A stretch of DNA of 64,000 nt from Rhodococcus koreensis (GCF_900105905.1 NZ_FNSV01000005.1:5518001-5582000); one strand, 5' to 3'; positions 54,331 through 62,995 are shown, counted from the stretch's first letter. Notes: a model not told the origin generated them from the letters alone. A program made the numbers and translations.

Positions 54331-54430
54331 GGGGTTACCTTGCCGCAGACGATACGCCGCTGCCACAGTGATTGCGGCAGCGGCGTTGTGTCCGGGGGGT
54401 CAGTACGGCAGCGAGGAGCAGCTGGGGCGG
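54331..54430. repeat. Direct repeat copy A (~100 bp), terminator plus gene tail
   Basis: Starts GGGGTTACCTTGCCGCAGAC and matches copy B at 55492-55598 over nearly its whole length (one 7-nt indel, few substitutions). It contains a hairpin ACGCCGCTGCC...GGCAGCGGCGT (11-bp stem) and, on the minus strand, the same CSSLPY C-terminal codons as the small secreted protein at 55567. So this copy is a detached gene tail with its terminator. Confidence 0.88.
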
Positions 54431-54439
54431 CCACCTCGG

Positions 54440-55387
54440 TCAGGCGGCGCGCTTCTTCCGTTTCGGGATCAGGTGCATGATCAGGACGACGATCGCGCCG
54501 ACGACGAGCCCGACGAGTGCGGATACCACGGTCCCGGCAGTCCAGGACAGAACACCGCCGAGGCCGCCGTGGACGAGATCGCCGAACCAGTGTTCGAGAT
54601 CGTGGAGGCGATCGGCCGGCCAGTGGAATCCGGCCTCGCCGATGTTGACGAGCAGGATGTGGCCGCCGACCCAGAGCATCGCGGCGATCCCGACCACGGT
54701 GAGCACTGCCATGACCTTCGGCATCGCCGCGACGAGTCCTCGACCGATCCGCTGACTGAACGCGGACTCGCGTTGGGCGAGCGCCAGGCCTACGTCGTCC
54801 ATCTTCACGATCAGGGCGACCACTCCGTACACCAGGACGGTGATGAGGATCGCGACGACGACGAGCACCAGCAGCCGGGTGAGGAACGGTTCGTCCTCGA
54901 CCGAGGACAGTGAGATCACCATGATCTCGGCGGACAGGATCAGGTCGGTGCGGATCGCGCCGCTGACCATGGTCTTCTCGAATTCGGGTCCGCTCTGCCC
55001 TTCGGTTGCGCCCGCGGCCTCGTGGTGATTGCCGGTGAGTGCTTCGTAGACCTTCTCGGCTCCCTCGAAGCACAGGAACAGACCACCGGCGATCAGCAGG
55101 TACGGCAGTGCCTGGGGCAGGAACTCGCTCAGGATCATTGCCACCGGCAGGATGATCAGGAGTTTGTTGCGGATCGACCCGATTGCGATTTTGCGGATGA
55201 TGGGCAGTTCGCGATTGGGGGAGAACCCGTGTACGTAGCGGGGGGTGACGGCGGTGTCGTCGACGACCACTCCCGCTGCCTTGACGCTGGCCTTGCCGGC
55301 CGCGGCTCCGATGTCGTCGATGGATGCCGCGGCCGCTTTCGCGAGTGCCGCGACGTCGTCCAACAGGGCGACGAGTCCACCAGCCAC
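54440..55387 (-). CDS. DUF808-family membrane protein (YedI-like)
   Basis: 315 residues. N-terminal LVALLDDVAALAKAAAASID is the conserved start of DUF808, followed by VVVDDTAVTPRYVHGFSPNR and several transmembrane helices (LLIILPVAMILSEFLPQALP, LLVLVVVAILITVLVYGVVA, LTVVGIAAMLWVGGHILLVN, GTVVSALVGLVVGAIVVLIM). Function of the family is unknown. Flanked by two direct repeats and lying between a small secreted-protein gene and its duplicated tail, so it appears to have been inserted or to sit on a duplicated segment. Confidence 0.87.
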   Translation of the reverse strand: MAGGLVALLDDVAALAKAAAASIDDIGAAAGKASVKAAGVVVDDTAVTPRYVHGFSPNRELPIIRKIAIGSIRNKLLIILPVAMILSEFLPQALPYLLIAGGLFLCFEGAEKVYEALTGNHHEAAGATEGQSGPEFEKTMVSGAIRTDLILSAEIMVISLSSVEDEPFLTRLLVLVVVAILITVLVYGVVALIVKMDDVGLALAQRESAFSQRIGRGLVAAMPKVMAVLTVVGIAAMLWVGGHILLVNIGEAGFHWPADRLHDLEHWFGDLVHGGLGGVLSWTAGTVVSALVGLVVGAIVVLIMHLIPKRKKRAA

Positions 55388-55491
55388 GAAAAACCTCCCA
55401 CAGTTCGGATGTGTGCCGATCCAATGACCCGCGGTCGCGGGTCGACACGAACGGTACCGAATCGGTGGCCCTGCACAACCGGTAGTGCCGT

Positions 55492-55598
55492 GGGGTTACC
55501 TTGCCGCAGACGATACGCCGCCGCCGCAGTGACTGCGGCAGCGGCGTTGTGTCACCTCGATCGGGGTCAGTACGGCAGCGAGGAGCAGCTGGGGTGGT
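55492..55598. repeat. Direct repeat copy B (~107 bp)
   Basis: Partner of copy A. Here the sequence is functional: it includes the last codons and stop of the small secreted protein (55567) and its terminator hairpin ACGCCGCCGCC...GGCAGCGGCGT. The two copies are 1,161 bp apart in the same orientation with the DUF808 gene between. Confidence 0.88.
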
Positions 55599-55815
55599 TT
55601 ACGACGGCTTGACCCTCACACATTGCGCCCTGCGCGTCGTCGTCGAAACGGTCGCGCCGATCCCGGTCGCGGTTGTCGCGGTCCGACTGCGAGGTGACGG
55701 CGACGTCACCGCCCGTCGAGGCGGGCATGGCGTGCGCGATTCCGGCCGCGCCGGTGACGGAGAATGCGACTGCGGCGAACATCAGGCCGGCGCGAATGGC
55801 GGTGTGGCGAAACAT
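55567..55815 (-). CDS. Small secreted Cys-containing protein
   Basis: 82 residues from the ATG at 55815 (AGGA six bases upstream). Signal peptide MFRHTAIRAGLMFAAVAFSV with cleavage after AHA, then a highly charged Asp/Arg stretch (SDRDNRDRDRRDRFDDD) and a C-terminal part with two Cys (AMCEGQAVVNHPSCSSLPY) likely disulfide-bonded. Function unknown. Its 3' end is duplicated downstream (copy A). Confidence 0.65.
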   Translation of the reverse strand: MFRHTAIRAGLMFAAVAFSVTGAAGIAHAMPASTGGDVAVTSQSDRDNRDRDRRDRFDDDAQGAMCEGQAVVNHPSCSSLPY

Positions 55816-55948
55816 GCGGAGTCCTTGCTGGTGTGGGGTCGAGTGTTCCTTGACCACACCAACATTGCCCCCGGAACGAGCCGGTCGACAGCCACCCAAG
55901 GGTGCTCATTACCCACCCCCTGTTCGGAAGCTCACCGGCTGGTCGACG

Positions 55949-56160
55949 TCAGCGCATGACGAACGGGGTGCCGGACGGGGCACCGGTGTTGACCCACACG
56001 GTTCCCGACTGGATCGCCTCGGTCATGCGGAATGCCCGGGCCGAGCCACCGAGCACCGCGCGGGCGCCGTCCTGCTCGGCCAGGTCGATGTATTCGAGTA
56101 CCTTCGCGAACTGCTGCCGGGTGGTGATCGGGCTGTTTTGTGATGGGATCATGACGATCC
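55949..56160 (-). pseudogene. Aldehyde dehydrogenase relic
   Basis: Minus strand reads TTRQQFAKVLEYIDLAEQDG, ARAVLGGSARAF, then RMTEAIQSGTVWVNT. These match two separate parts of aldehyde dehydrogenases: the LxxYIxxAxxDGAxxxxGG region and the near-C-terminal A..I..GTVWVN motif. The catalytic Cys region, which should lie upstream of the first piece, and about 100 residues between the pieces are absent, so internal deletion has left a short relic without a start. Confidence 0.72.
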
Positions 56161-56377
56161 GGCATGCGCCCTCGGGCCGTGGCATTTTGCTCGGTCCTCG
56201 GCCGGGAAACGGCCGCGACCGGGGCGAATGCGCGCGCGGCACCGTTCTGCGGCACGCGCCGCGGTGTCGTCTAAAGCGAATGTAAGGAAAGCCGCTCATC
56301 CCTTCCCTCGCGCTGTGGTGACGGCCACATTGGTTCCAGTGGCTACGCACGATCACAGCATTCGAGGAAGGGACATC

Positions 56378-57778
56378 ATGCGACACACGACTTCGAACCC
56401 AGCGTCGTCGACCGGCGAGAGGCGGGTTGTAGCGAATGTGGTTCGCGGCTGCATCGGCAACCTCGTGGAGTGGTACGACTGGTTCGTCTATGCAGCGTTC
56501 AGTGTGTTCTTCGCGGCATCGTTCTTCCCGAAGAGCAGCACGACCGCCCAGCTGCTTTCCACGGCACTGGTTTTCGCCGTCGGATTCCTGATGCGCCCGA
56601 TCGGTGGCTATATCCTGGGCCGGTACGCGGACCGCTACGGGCGCAAGAACGCGCTGACGCTGTCGGTGCTCATGATGGCAGCAGGCTCGCTGATCATCGC
56701 CGCGACACCGAGTTTCGAGGCGATCGGGATGCTCGCCCCGGCGCTGCTGGTGACGGCGCGACTGATCCAGGGACTGTCCGTGGGAGGCGAATTCGCCTCA
56801 AGCGCCACGTATCTGTCCGAGGTCGCGACTCCCGGCCGCCGCGGCTTCTACTCGAGCTTCCAGTACGTGTCGATCATCCTGGGTCAGCTCGCCGCACTCG
56901 GCGTCCAGATCATTCTGCTGCAGCTTCTCACCCTCGATCAGATGCACTCCTGGGGCTGGCGTGTTCCGTTCGTGATCGGCGCCATCGCCGCCGTGACTGT
57001 GATGCTGTTCCGGCGCGGCATGGACGAGTCGGACCAGTACAAGGACGAGGCGGCCCGGATCGCGGCCGAGAAGGCGTCCGGCACGACGCCGTCGGCCAAG
57101 CGTGGCACCCTGCGTCTGCTGCTGCAGTACCCGAAGCAGCTCGCGATGGTCTTCGGCCTCGCGATCGGCGGCACGGTCGCGTTCTACACGTACACCACGT
57201 ACCTGCAGAAGTACATGATCAACACCTCGGGCATCGCCCCGGAAACGGTGGCGTGGATCAACTTTGCCGCACTGTTCGTGTACATGCTGCTGCAGCCCGT
57301 GGCCGGCCTCGTCTCCGACCGCATCGGCCGCCGCAAGGTCATGCTGTTCTTCGGTATCGGCTCGACCGTGCTGACCGTGCCGATCCTCACTGTTCTCGGC
57401 AACACCACCAACGCGTTCGTCGCGTTCGGCCTGATGATGACCGGACTGGTCATCGTGACCGCCTACAGCGCGCTGAGCGCGATCGTCAAGGCGGAACTGT
57501 TCCCGACGAAGGTGCGCGCACTCGGTGTCGGCCTGCCGCACGCGATCACCGCAGCCCTGTTCAGCGGTACCGCCGAGCCGCTCGCGCTCGCTCTCAAGCA
57601 GGCCGGACACGAGTCGGCGTTCTTCTACTACGTCGTCGGCTGCTCCGCGCTGACCCTCGTCGCGGCACTGTTCATGCCCAAGGGCAAGGGCGGCACCACC
57701 CTCGATCCCGCGACGGGCAGCCCCGCCCGCGACGGCCGCGAGGACGACCGCGACGGCCGCGAACTCGAGCGTGTCTGA
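56378..57778 (+). CDS. MHS-type MFS carrier (dicarboxylate/aromatic acid symporter-like)
   Basis: 466 residues with twelve transmembrane helices. The start VVRGCIGNLVEWYDWFVYAA is the hallmark of the metabolite:H+ symporter family (KgtP, ProP, ShiA and relatives), as is GRYADRYGRKNALTLSVLMM and RLIQGLSVGGEFASSATYL. Imports an organic acid with protons. Start at 56378 with GAGGAAGGGA upstream. Hydrophilic Asp/Arg-rich C terminus. Followed, after a hairpin, by a response regulator, kinase and TAXI binding protein in the same direction, which may sense the transported acid. Confidence 0.88.
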   Translation: MRHTTSNPASSTGERRVVANVVRGCIGNLVEWYDWFVYAAFSVFFAASFFPKSSTTAQLLSTALVFAVGFLMRPIGGYILGRYADRYGRKNALTLSVLMMAAGSLIIAATPSFEAIGMLAPALLVTARLIQGLSVGGEFASSATYLSEVATPGRRGFYSSFQYVSIILGQLAALGVQIILLQLLTLDQMHSWGWRVPFVIGAIAAVTVMLFRRGMDESDQYKDEAARIAAEKASGTTPSAKRGTLRLLLQYPKQLAMVFGLAIGGTVAFYTYTTYLQKYMINTSGIAPETVAWINFAALFVYMLLQPVAGLVSDRIGRRKVMLFFGIGSTVLTVPILTVLGNTTNAFVAFGLMMTGLVIVTAYSALSAIVKAELFPTKVRALGVGLPHAITAALFSGTAEPLALALKQAGHESAFFYYVVGCSALTLVAALFMPKGKGGTTLDPATGSPARDGREDDRDGRELERV

Positions 57779-57789
57779 TCCCTCCGCCT

Positions 57790-57834
57790 CCGGCATTGTT
57801 CCCCCGGCCCACCGTGGCCGGGGGACAATGCCGG
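57790..57834 (+). terminator. Long hairpin between carrier and response regulator
   Basis: CCGGCATTGTTCCCCCGGCC pairs with GGCCGGGGGACAATGCCGG, leaving one bulged T and a CACCGT loop. It follows the carrier stop by 11 bp and ends two bases before the regulator ATG, whose only Shine-Dalgarno (GGGGGA) lies inside the right arm. It can therefore act as terminator for the carrier, and when transcribed through it would hide the regulator's ribosome site. Confidence 0.7.
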
Positions 57835-57836
57835 TT

Positions 57837-58496
57837 ATGCGCATCGCGGTGGTCGAGGACGACGACGGCGTCGGCAACGCACTCGTCGCGGGGCTGACCC
57901 GGCAGGCGCACCAGCCTGTGCGGATGAAGTTCGGGTCGGAACTGCTGCTGCACCACGGCGAGGTGGACTTCGTGCTGCTCGATCTCGGGTTACCGGACCG
58001 CGACGGCCTCGAGGTGCTGCGCCAGCTGCGCCAGGTCAGCGGCGTCCCCGTCATCATTCTCACCGCACGCGACGACGAGCGGTCGGTGGTGCGCGGGCTG
58101 CGCGGCGGCGCCGACGACTACCTGGTCAAGCCGGCCCGGATGTCGGAACTCTTCGCGCGCATCGAGGTGGTGCGTCGGCGAAGCCTGGCCGTCGAAGGCG
58201 GCGCACCGCGGGAAGTGGCCACCGGGGATGTGCGCGTCGACCTCGATTCCCGCACCGTCACCGTGGCGGGCACCGACGTGGACCTGACGTCGAAGGAGTT
58301 CTCCCTCCTGGAGATTCTGCTCGAGAACCCGGGTGCCGCGGTCAGTCGTCAGCAATTGATGGATCGGGTTTGGGGTGACGCGTTCGTCGCGGTCTCACGC
58401 TCGCTCGACGTCCACATCGGTACCCTGCGGGCCAAGCTGGACCGGCCCGGGCTGATCAGCACCATCCGTGGTTTCGGCTACCGCTGGGTGTGCTGA
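57837..58496 (+). CDS. OmpR/PhoB-family response regulator
   Basis: 219 residues from the ATG at 57837. Receiver domain with acidic pocket VVEDDDG, phospho-acceptor Asp49 in FVLLDLGLPD, Thr76 and Lys98; then a winged-helix Trans_reg_C domain (TSKEFSLLEILLENPGAAVS ... RQQLMDRVWG, GTLRAKLD, STIRGFGYRWVC). Cytosolic DNA-binding output of the two-component pair. Followed by the kinase 17 bp away. Confidence 0.92.
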   Translation: MRIAVVEDDDGVGNALVAGLTRQAHQPVRMKFGSELLLHHGEVDFVLLDLGLPDRDGLEVLRQLRQVSGVPVIILTARDDERSVVRGLRGGADDYLVKPARMSELFARIEVVRRRSLAVEGGAPREVATGDVRVDLDSRTVTVAGTDVDLTSKEFSLLEILLENPGAAVSRQQLMDRVWGDAFVAVSRSLDVHIGTLRAKLDRPGLISTIRGFGYRWVC

Positions 58497-58513
58497 CCGG
58501 AGGTCGAAACGAT

Positions 58514-59950
58514 ATGCGCCGACGGCTACTGCTCATCCTCGCGATCCTCGGATCCTGCGCGGTCGCGAGTTTCGCGATCCCCCTCGCGATCGCGACTGCC
58601 GACTCGCGGACGCAGGAGTTCACTCTCGGCCGCGAGGGCGACATCCAACGGTTCGCCGTCCTCGCCGAGGAATACGTCCGGACCGGCGACCCCGCCAGGA
58701 TCGCCGGCGAGGTGGACGCGTACGACGACGTGTACGGCGAGGGCGTTCTGGTGGTCTCCACGCGCGGTGTGCCCACCCTCGGTGTGGGCCTCGACGGCAG
58801 CGAACCCGGAATCGAGGCCGCGATTCGCAGCGGACTGCGCAACGAGCGGGTCTCCACCGTCGACCGGCTGTTCCCGTGGAGCGACGACGAGGCCCTGTTC
58901 GTCAAACCCGTGGGGTCGGGCGCTCAGGTGAACGGCACCATCGTGCTGCGCGCCTCGACGGCCGAGGCGCGCTCTGACATCCTCCGGCAGTGGGCCGTGA
59001 TCGCGGCAGGCGCGGTGCTGGCGTTGGTCGCGTTCGGTGTGCTCGCGATCGCCTTGAGCCGGTGGGTACTCGGACCGCTCGCGAACCTGTCCACCGGAAT
59101 CGTGCAACTCATCCGCCGCATGCCCGACGCGGGGACGGCCCCGGCGTCCGAGCCTCCGCCGTCCGTCCTGCCCGCCACGGCCGCGGGCGGACCTCCCGAG
59201 GTGCGCAGGCTCGCGCATTCGTTCGACGTGATGTCCTCGGCGGTGCTGCGGGCGGCGGACGCGCAGCAGCGTCTCATCGCGGATACCGCGCACCAGCTGC
59301 GGAACCCGCTTGCGGCGTTGCAGTTTCGCCTCGACCTCCTCGACGACGGGATACCGGACGACGCGCGCGAGGACTATCACAGCGTCACCGAGGAGGCCAA
59401 ACGTCTGCAGACGATCCTCGACAGCCTGCTCTCCCTCGCCTCGGCCGAAACGCCGCGCTTCGGAGCCGAGACCGTCTGCGACGCCCTTTCGGTGGTCGCC
59501 GACCGGGTCGACTTCTGGTCGGTGACGGCCCGGGAACGTGGTGCGCGACTGACGACCGTCGCGGCACCCGGCGTCGACCGTGTACCGGTCGCGATCGCCG
59601 AGAACGATCTGTCCCAGGTGCTCGACGTGCTGATCGACAACGCCTCCCGGTACGCGGGCCCCCACCCCACCATCGAGATCGGCGTCGGGGTGGAGCGCCC
59701 ACAGGACCACCCGCAGGTGTGCGTGTGGGTGGCCGACGACGGCCCGGGCGTCCCGGCGGAACTGCGCGGCAAACTCACCGACCGCTTCTTCCGGGCCAGC
59801 GATCAGGCCGGGACGGGACTCGGCCTGTCCATCGTCGAGGTGGTCGCCGCCGCGTACGGCGGCCGACTCGCCATCGACGAGGCCCCGGCCGGTGGTCTGC
59901 GCGTACGCTTGTGGCTCGAACCGCACGTGGAGACGCCCGACGATGATTAA
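58514..59950 (+). CDS. Sensor histidine kinase
   Basis: 478 residues, ATG at 58514 with GGAGG ten bases upstream. TM1 about 3-27, extracytoplasmic sensor 28-159, TM2 160-182, HAMP about 183-245, dimerisation helix with phospho-His260 in DTAHQLRNPLAALQ, then the ATPase domain: N box DVLIDNASRYA, G1 VADDGPGVP, G2 GTGLGLSIV. Overlaps the following TAXI gene by 8 bp. Architecture is that of TctE-type kinases, which often sense carboxylates with help from a binding protein. Confidence 0.92.
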   Translation: MRRRLLLILAILGSCAVASFAIPLAIATADSRTQEFTLGREGDIQRFAVLAEEYVRTGDPARIAGEVDAYDDVYGEGVLVVSTRGVPTLGVGLDGSEPGIEAAIRSGLRNERVSTVDRLFPWSDDEALFVKPVGSGAQVNGTIVLRASTAEARSDILRQWAVIAAGAVLALVAFGVLAIALSRWVLGPLANLSTGIVQLIRRMPDAGTAPASEPPPSVLPATAAGGPPEVRRLAHSFDVMSSAVLRAADAQQRLIADTAHQLRNPLAALQFRLDLLDDGIPDDAREDYHSVTEEAKRLQTILDSLLSLASAETPRFGAETVCDALSVVADRVDFWSVTARERGARLTTVAAPGVDRVPVAIAENDLSQVLDVLIDNASRYAGPHPTIEIGVGVERPQDHPQVCVWVADDGPGVPAELRGKLTDRFFRASDQAGTGLGLSIVEVVAAAYGGRLAIDEAPAGGLRVRLWLEPHVETPDDD

Positions 59951-60869
59951 CCGGCGACAGTTCCTCGGCGGTGTGGCCGCAGCGGTCGCACTGTCCGGGT
60001 GTGCCCGGACCCAGCCGTCGGGGACGTACGAGATCGCGTCCGGTGAACGCGACGGTTTCCAGTCCGAATTCGCCGAGTTGCTTGCGGACGCGCCGTCCGC
60101 CTCGGGTGGCGATCTCCGGTTCACGGTGCGGTACACCACCGGTTCGCTGGAGAATCTGTCGCTGCTGGCGTCGGGGGAGGTCCTGATCGGGCTCACGTTG
60201 GCCGATTCCGCTGTGCTGTCGGACACCCCGATGCTGGCCATCGGCCGGGTGTACGAGAACTATCTCCAGTGCGCGGTGCCCGCTCGCTCACCGGTCCGGT
60301 CGATGAAAGATCTTCGCGGGCAGACGATCAGCCTCGGTTCCCCGGGTTCGGGGACCGCGCAGACCGGGCGGCGGGTGCTCGAGGCGAGCGGGCTGACCGT
60401 CGACGACGTGATAGTGCGCCCGGTCTCGCTCACCACCGTCCTCGACTCCCTCGCCGACGGCACCGTCGCGGCCGCGCTGTGGGCCGGGGGTGTGCCGACT
60501 CCGGCGGCGGTGCCGCGGCCCGGGCACGGTCCGGACGGGGGGATCCGGCTACTCGACCTGTCCGCCGAGTACGTGGAGATGCGCAGGGTCTACGGGCCGA
60601 TGTACGAACCGGTTTCGGTGCCGGCCCGGACGTACGGCGACACCGCCGAGACCGCGACGGTGGGCGTCCCCAGCCTGCTCGTCGCGTCCCCCCAACTGCC
60701 GGACGCCGTGGGCGGTGCGCTCGTCGACCTTCTCGTCGATCGGGCGCAGGACCTCATCCCTCCCGACACCGTCGGAGCCCAGTTCCTCGACGTCCGGTCG
60801 CTGATCCAGACGGCGGGCGTCCCGCGTCATCCGGGGGCGGTCGCGGCATACCGGCGCCACCACGGCTGA
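59943..60869 (+). CDS. TAXI-family solute-binding lipoprotein
   Basis: 308 residues. N terminus MINRRQFLGGVAAAVALSGC has a twin-Arg signal and a lipobox (LSGC), so it is a Tat-exported lipoprotein. Body follows the TAXI TRAP-receptor fold: SGSLENL-like GSLENLSLLASGEV, IGLTLADSAVL, DLRGQTISLGSPGSGTAQTG, VYGPMYEPVSVPARTYGD. TRAP receptors normally deliver dicarboxylates, glutamate or similar acids to a membrane permease; none is encoded here, so this protein more likely presents ligand to the kinase. ATG overlaps the kinase stop by 8 bp. Confidence 0.85.
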   Translation: MINRRQFLGGVAAAVALSGCARTQPSGTYEIASGERDGFQSEFAELLADAPSASGGDLRFTVRYTTGSLENLSLLASGEVLIGLTLADSAVLSDTPMLAIGRVYENYLQCAVPARSPVRSMKDLRGQTISLGSPGSGTAQTGRRVLEASGLTVDDVIVRPVSLTTVLDSLADGTVAAALWAGGVPTPAAVPRPGHGPDGGIRLLDLSAEYVEMRRVYGPMYEPVSVPARTYGDTAETATVGVPSLLVASPQLPDAVGGALVDLLVDRAQDLIPPDTVGAQFLDVRSLIQTAGVPRHPGAVAAYRRHHG

Positions 60870-60877
60870 CGGCCGTC

Positions 60878-60997
60878 ATGTACGGCCATAACGGCCGGGC
60901 GTCGCGGGTCGGCACCGCCGCCAACCTCAACTGCATGTAAAACTCCGGGCCCACGCGGTTGACTACTGCCCGCATCGGCTGCAAAATGGCCGTACAT
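60878..60997. promoter_or_regulatory. Spaced 12-bp inverted repeat upstream of CoA-transferase
   Basis: ATGTACGGCCAT at 60878-60889 and its exact reverse complement ATGGCCGTACAT at 60986-60997, 96 bases apart; the right copy ends 19 bases before the CoA-transferase start. Spacing of this kind suits two operator sites with DNA looping, perhaps of a LysR or GntR regulator. The regulator is not identified. Confidence 0.5.
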
Positions 60998-61016
60998 TTC
61001 CAGGAAGGCTGACTCC

Positions 61017-62207
61017 ATGGCATCGCAGACCGCCCTACCGCTCGCAGGGATCACCGTCGTGAGCATCGAACAAGCCGTCGCCGCGCCCTTCGCGACCCGG
61101 CAACTGGCCGACCTCGGTGCCCGGGTGATCAAGGTGGAACGTCCCGATGCCGGCGACTTCGCACGACGGTACGACGAGACCGTGCACGGCGAATCGAGCT
61201 ACTTCGTCTGGCTCAACCGCTCCAAGGAGTCCCTGACGCTGGACCTGAAATCCGACGAGGGCCGCGGCATCCTCGAAAAGCTGTTGTCCACAGCGGATGT
61301 CTTCGTGCAGAATTTGGCCCCCGGCGCCGCGGCCCGGATGAACCTCGACGCGCAGTCGCTCCAGCAGCGGTACCCCACGCTGATTCCGTGCGACGTGTCC
61401 GGCTACGGCAACACCGGCCCCTGGTCGGGCCGCAAGGCCTACGACATGCTCGTCCAGGGCGAATCCGGCCTGATGTCGCTGACCGGCCCCGACGAGTGCC
61501 CGTCCAAGGCCGGAGTGTCGATCGCCGACATCGCGGCCGGCATGTACGCGTACAGCGGGATCCTGTCCGCGCTGTACATGCGCGCCACCACCGGCACGGC
61601 CCGCGCCGTCGAGGTCGCCTTGTTCGAGGCGCTCGGCGAATGGATGGGCTCACCCGCCTACTACACCGAATACGGGGGCCGGCAGCCGAGCCGCGTCGGA
61701 GCGGAACACGCGACGATCGCCCCGTACGGTCCGTTCCCCACCGCAGACGGCACGGTCCTGCTGTCGATCCAGAACGACCGCGAATGGTCCGCGTTCTGCG
61801 CGGAGGTGCTCGGCGACGCGTCGATCGCCACCGACCCGCGCTTCTGCCGCAACTCCTCGCGGGTGGAGCACCGCGATGAGTGCAACGCGATGATCTCCGA
61901 GCGGACGCGTCTGCTCAGCACCGACGACGCCCTCGCGCTGCTCGACAAGGTGTCGATCGCCAACGGGCGGCTGGGCACCGTGTCGGACTTCCTGTCGCAC
62001 CCGTCCCTGGCCGGCCGCGATCGGTGGCGGGAGGTGCAGACGCCGGGCGGCCCGGCGCGGGCGCTGTTGCCGCCGGCGAACCTCAGCGGTGTGGAACCGC
62101 GATTCGATCCGGTCCCGGCCCTGGGAGCGCACACCGATGCCATCCTGGGAGAACTCGGCTACACCGATGCTGCGATCTCCGAACTCCGCACGGCAGAGAC
62201 GGTCTGA
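61017..62207 (+). CDS. CaiB/BaiF-type CoA-transferase (family III)
   Basis: 396 residues, typical for family III CoA-transferases. N-terminal LAGITVVSIEQAVAAPFATR, DLGARVIKVERPDAGDFAR, LNRSKESLTLDLKS, and the catalytic Asp171 in AGVSIADIAAGMYA. Moves CoA between carboxylic acids, e.g. activating a dicarboxylate or aromatic acid with succinyl-CoA as donor. Followed 8 bp later by an alpha/beta hydrolase. ATG at 61017 after AGGAAGG. Substrate not visible. Confidence 0.9.
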   Translation: MASQTALPLAGITVVSIEQAVAAPFATRQLADLGARVIKVERPDAGDFARRYDETVHGESSYFVWLNRSKESLTLDLKSDEGRGILEKLLSTADVFVQNLAPGAAARMNLDAQSLQQRYPTLIPCDVSGYGNTGPWSGRKAYDMLVQGESGLMSLTGPDECPSKAGVSIADIAAGMYAYSGILSALYMRATTGTARAVEVALFEALGEWMGSPAYYTEYGGRQPSRVGAEHATIAPYGPFPTADGTVLLSIQNDREWSAFCAEVLGDASIATDPRFCRNSSRVEHRDECNAMISERTRLLSTDDALALLDKVSIANGRLGTVSDFLSHPSLAGRDRWREVQTPGGPARALLPPANLSGVEPRFDPVPALGAHTDAILGELGYTDAAISELRTAETV

Positions 62208-62215
62208 GGTCCGCA

Positions 62216-62995
62216 GTGCCCCATGCTGTGGCGTCCGACGGAACGCCGATCGCGTACCAGGAGTCCGGCGCCGGACCCGCGCTGCTGCTGCTCGCCGGTC
62301 AGGCCAACAACCATCACTGGTGGGACCGCGTTCGCACGGACTTCGACAGGAATTTTCACACCGTCACGATCGACTACCGCGGAACCGGATCCAGCGGAAA
62401 ACCCGAGACCAAGTACAGCACAGAACTATTCGCCGAGGACGCGATGTGCGTGCTGGACGCGCTCGGCATCGAGACGGCGCACGTCTACGGCACCTCGATG
62501 GGAGGCCGGGTGGCGCAGTGGGTCGCGGCGCGTCATCCCCGGCGTGTCCGCGCCCTGATTCTCGGCTGCACCTCCCCGGGCGGAACCCACGCGGTGGAGC
62601 GAAGCCGCGAAGTACGCGCGAACTTGGCACACCCCGATCCCGAACGGTCGCGCGGCGCCCTGCTGGAGTTGATGTACACCCGGGAGTGGCTCGGTCGAAA
62701 TCCCGACCCTTACAACACCCTCGGCGATGCCGACATGCCCGCGCACGCCAGGCTCGCACACCTGCGGGCAAGCAACGGGCACGACGCGTGGGATGCGTTG
62801 CCGTCGATCAGCGCGCCGACCCTCGTTCTGCACGGGACCGACGACCTGCTCTCCCCGGTCGACAACGCGCCACTACTCGCCGAACGGATCCCGGACGCGC
62901 GCGTGCGATTGCTCCCCGGCGCACGGCACGCCTACTTCGAGGAAGAACGCGAAGTCGCGAGCACCGCGGCGATCAGCTTCCTCGCCGGGCACTGA
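62216..62995 (+). CDS. Alpha/beta hydrolase (3-oxoadipate enol-lactonase-like)
   Basis: 259 residues from the GTG at 62216 (GAGG seven bases upstream, overlapping the previous stop). Nucleophile elbow YGTSMGGRVAQWVA, oxyanion region LLLAGQANNHHWWDRV, acid in LHGTDDLLSPVDN and His in GARHAYFEE. Similar in layout to enol-lactonase and C-C hydrolases of aromatic catabolism. Operon with the CoA-transferase implies a joint pathway for an aromatic or dicarboxylic acid, not identified. Confidence 0.87.
   Translation: MPHAVASDGTPIAYQESGAGPALLLLAGQANNHHWWDRVRTDFDRNFHTVTIDYRGTGSSGKPETKYSTELFAEDAMCVLDALGIETAHVYGTSMGGRVAQWVAARHPRRVRALILGCTSPGGTHAVERSREVRANLAHPDPERSRGALLELMYTREWLGRNPDPYNTLGDADMPAHARLAHLRASNGHDAWDALPSISAPTLVLHGTDDLLSPVDNAPLLAERIPDARVRLLPGARHAYFEEEREVASTAAISFLAGH

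Noticed and set aside
58526..60241. 571-codon minus-strand frame
   Set aside because: Shadow of the sensor kinase; His/Arg/Asp-rich with no motifs.
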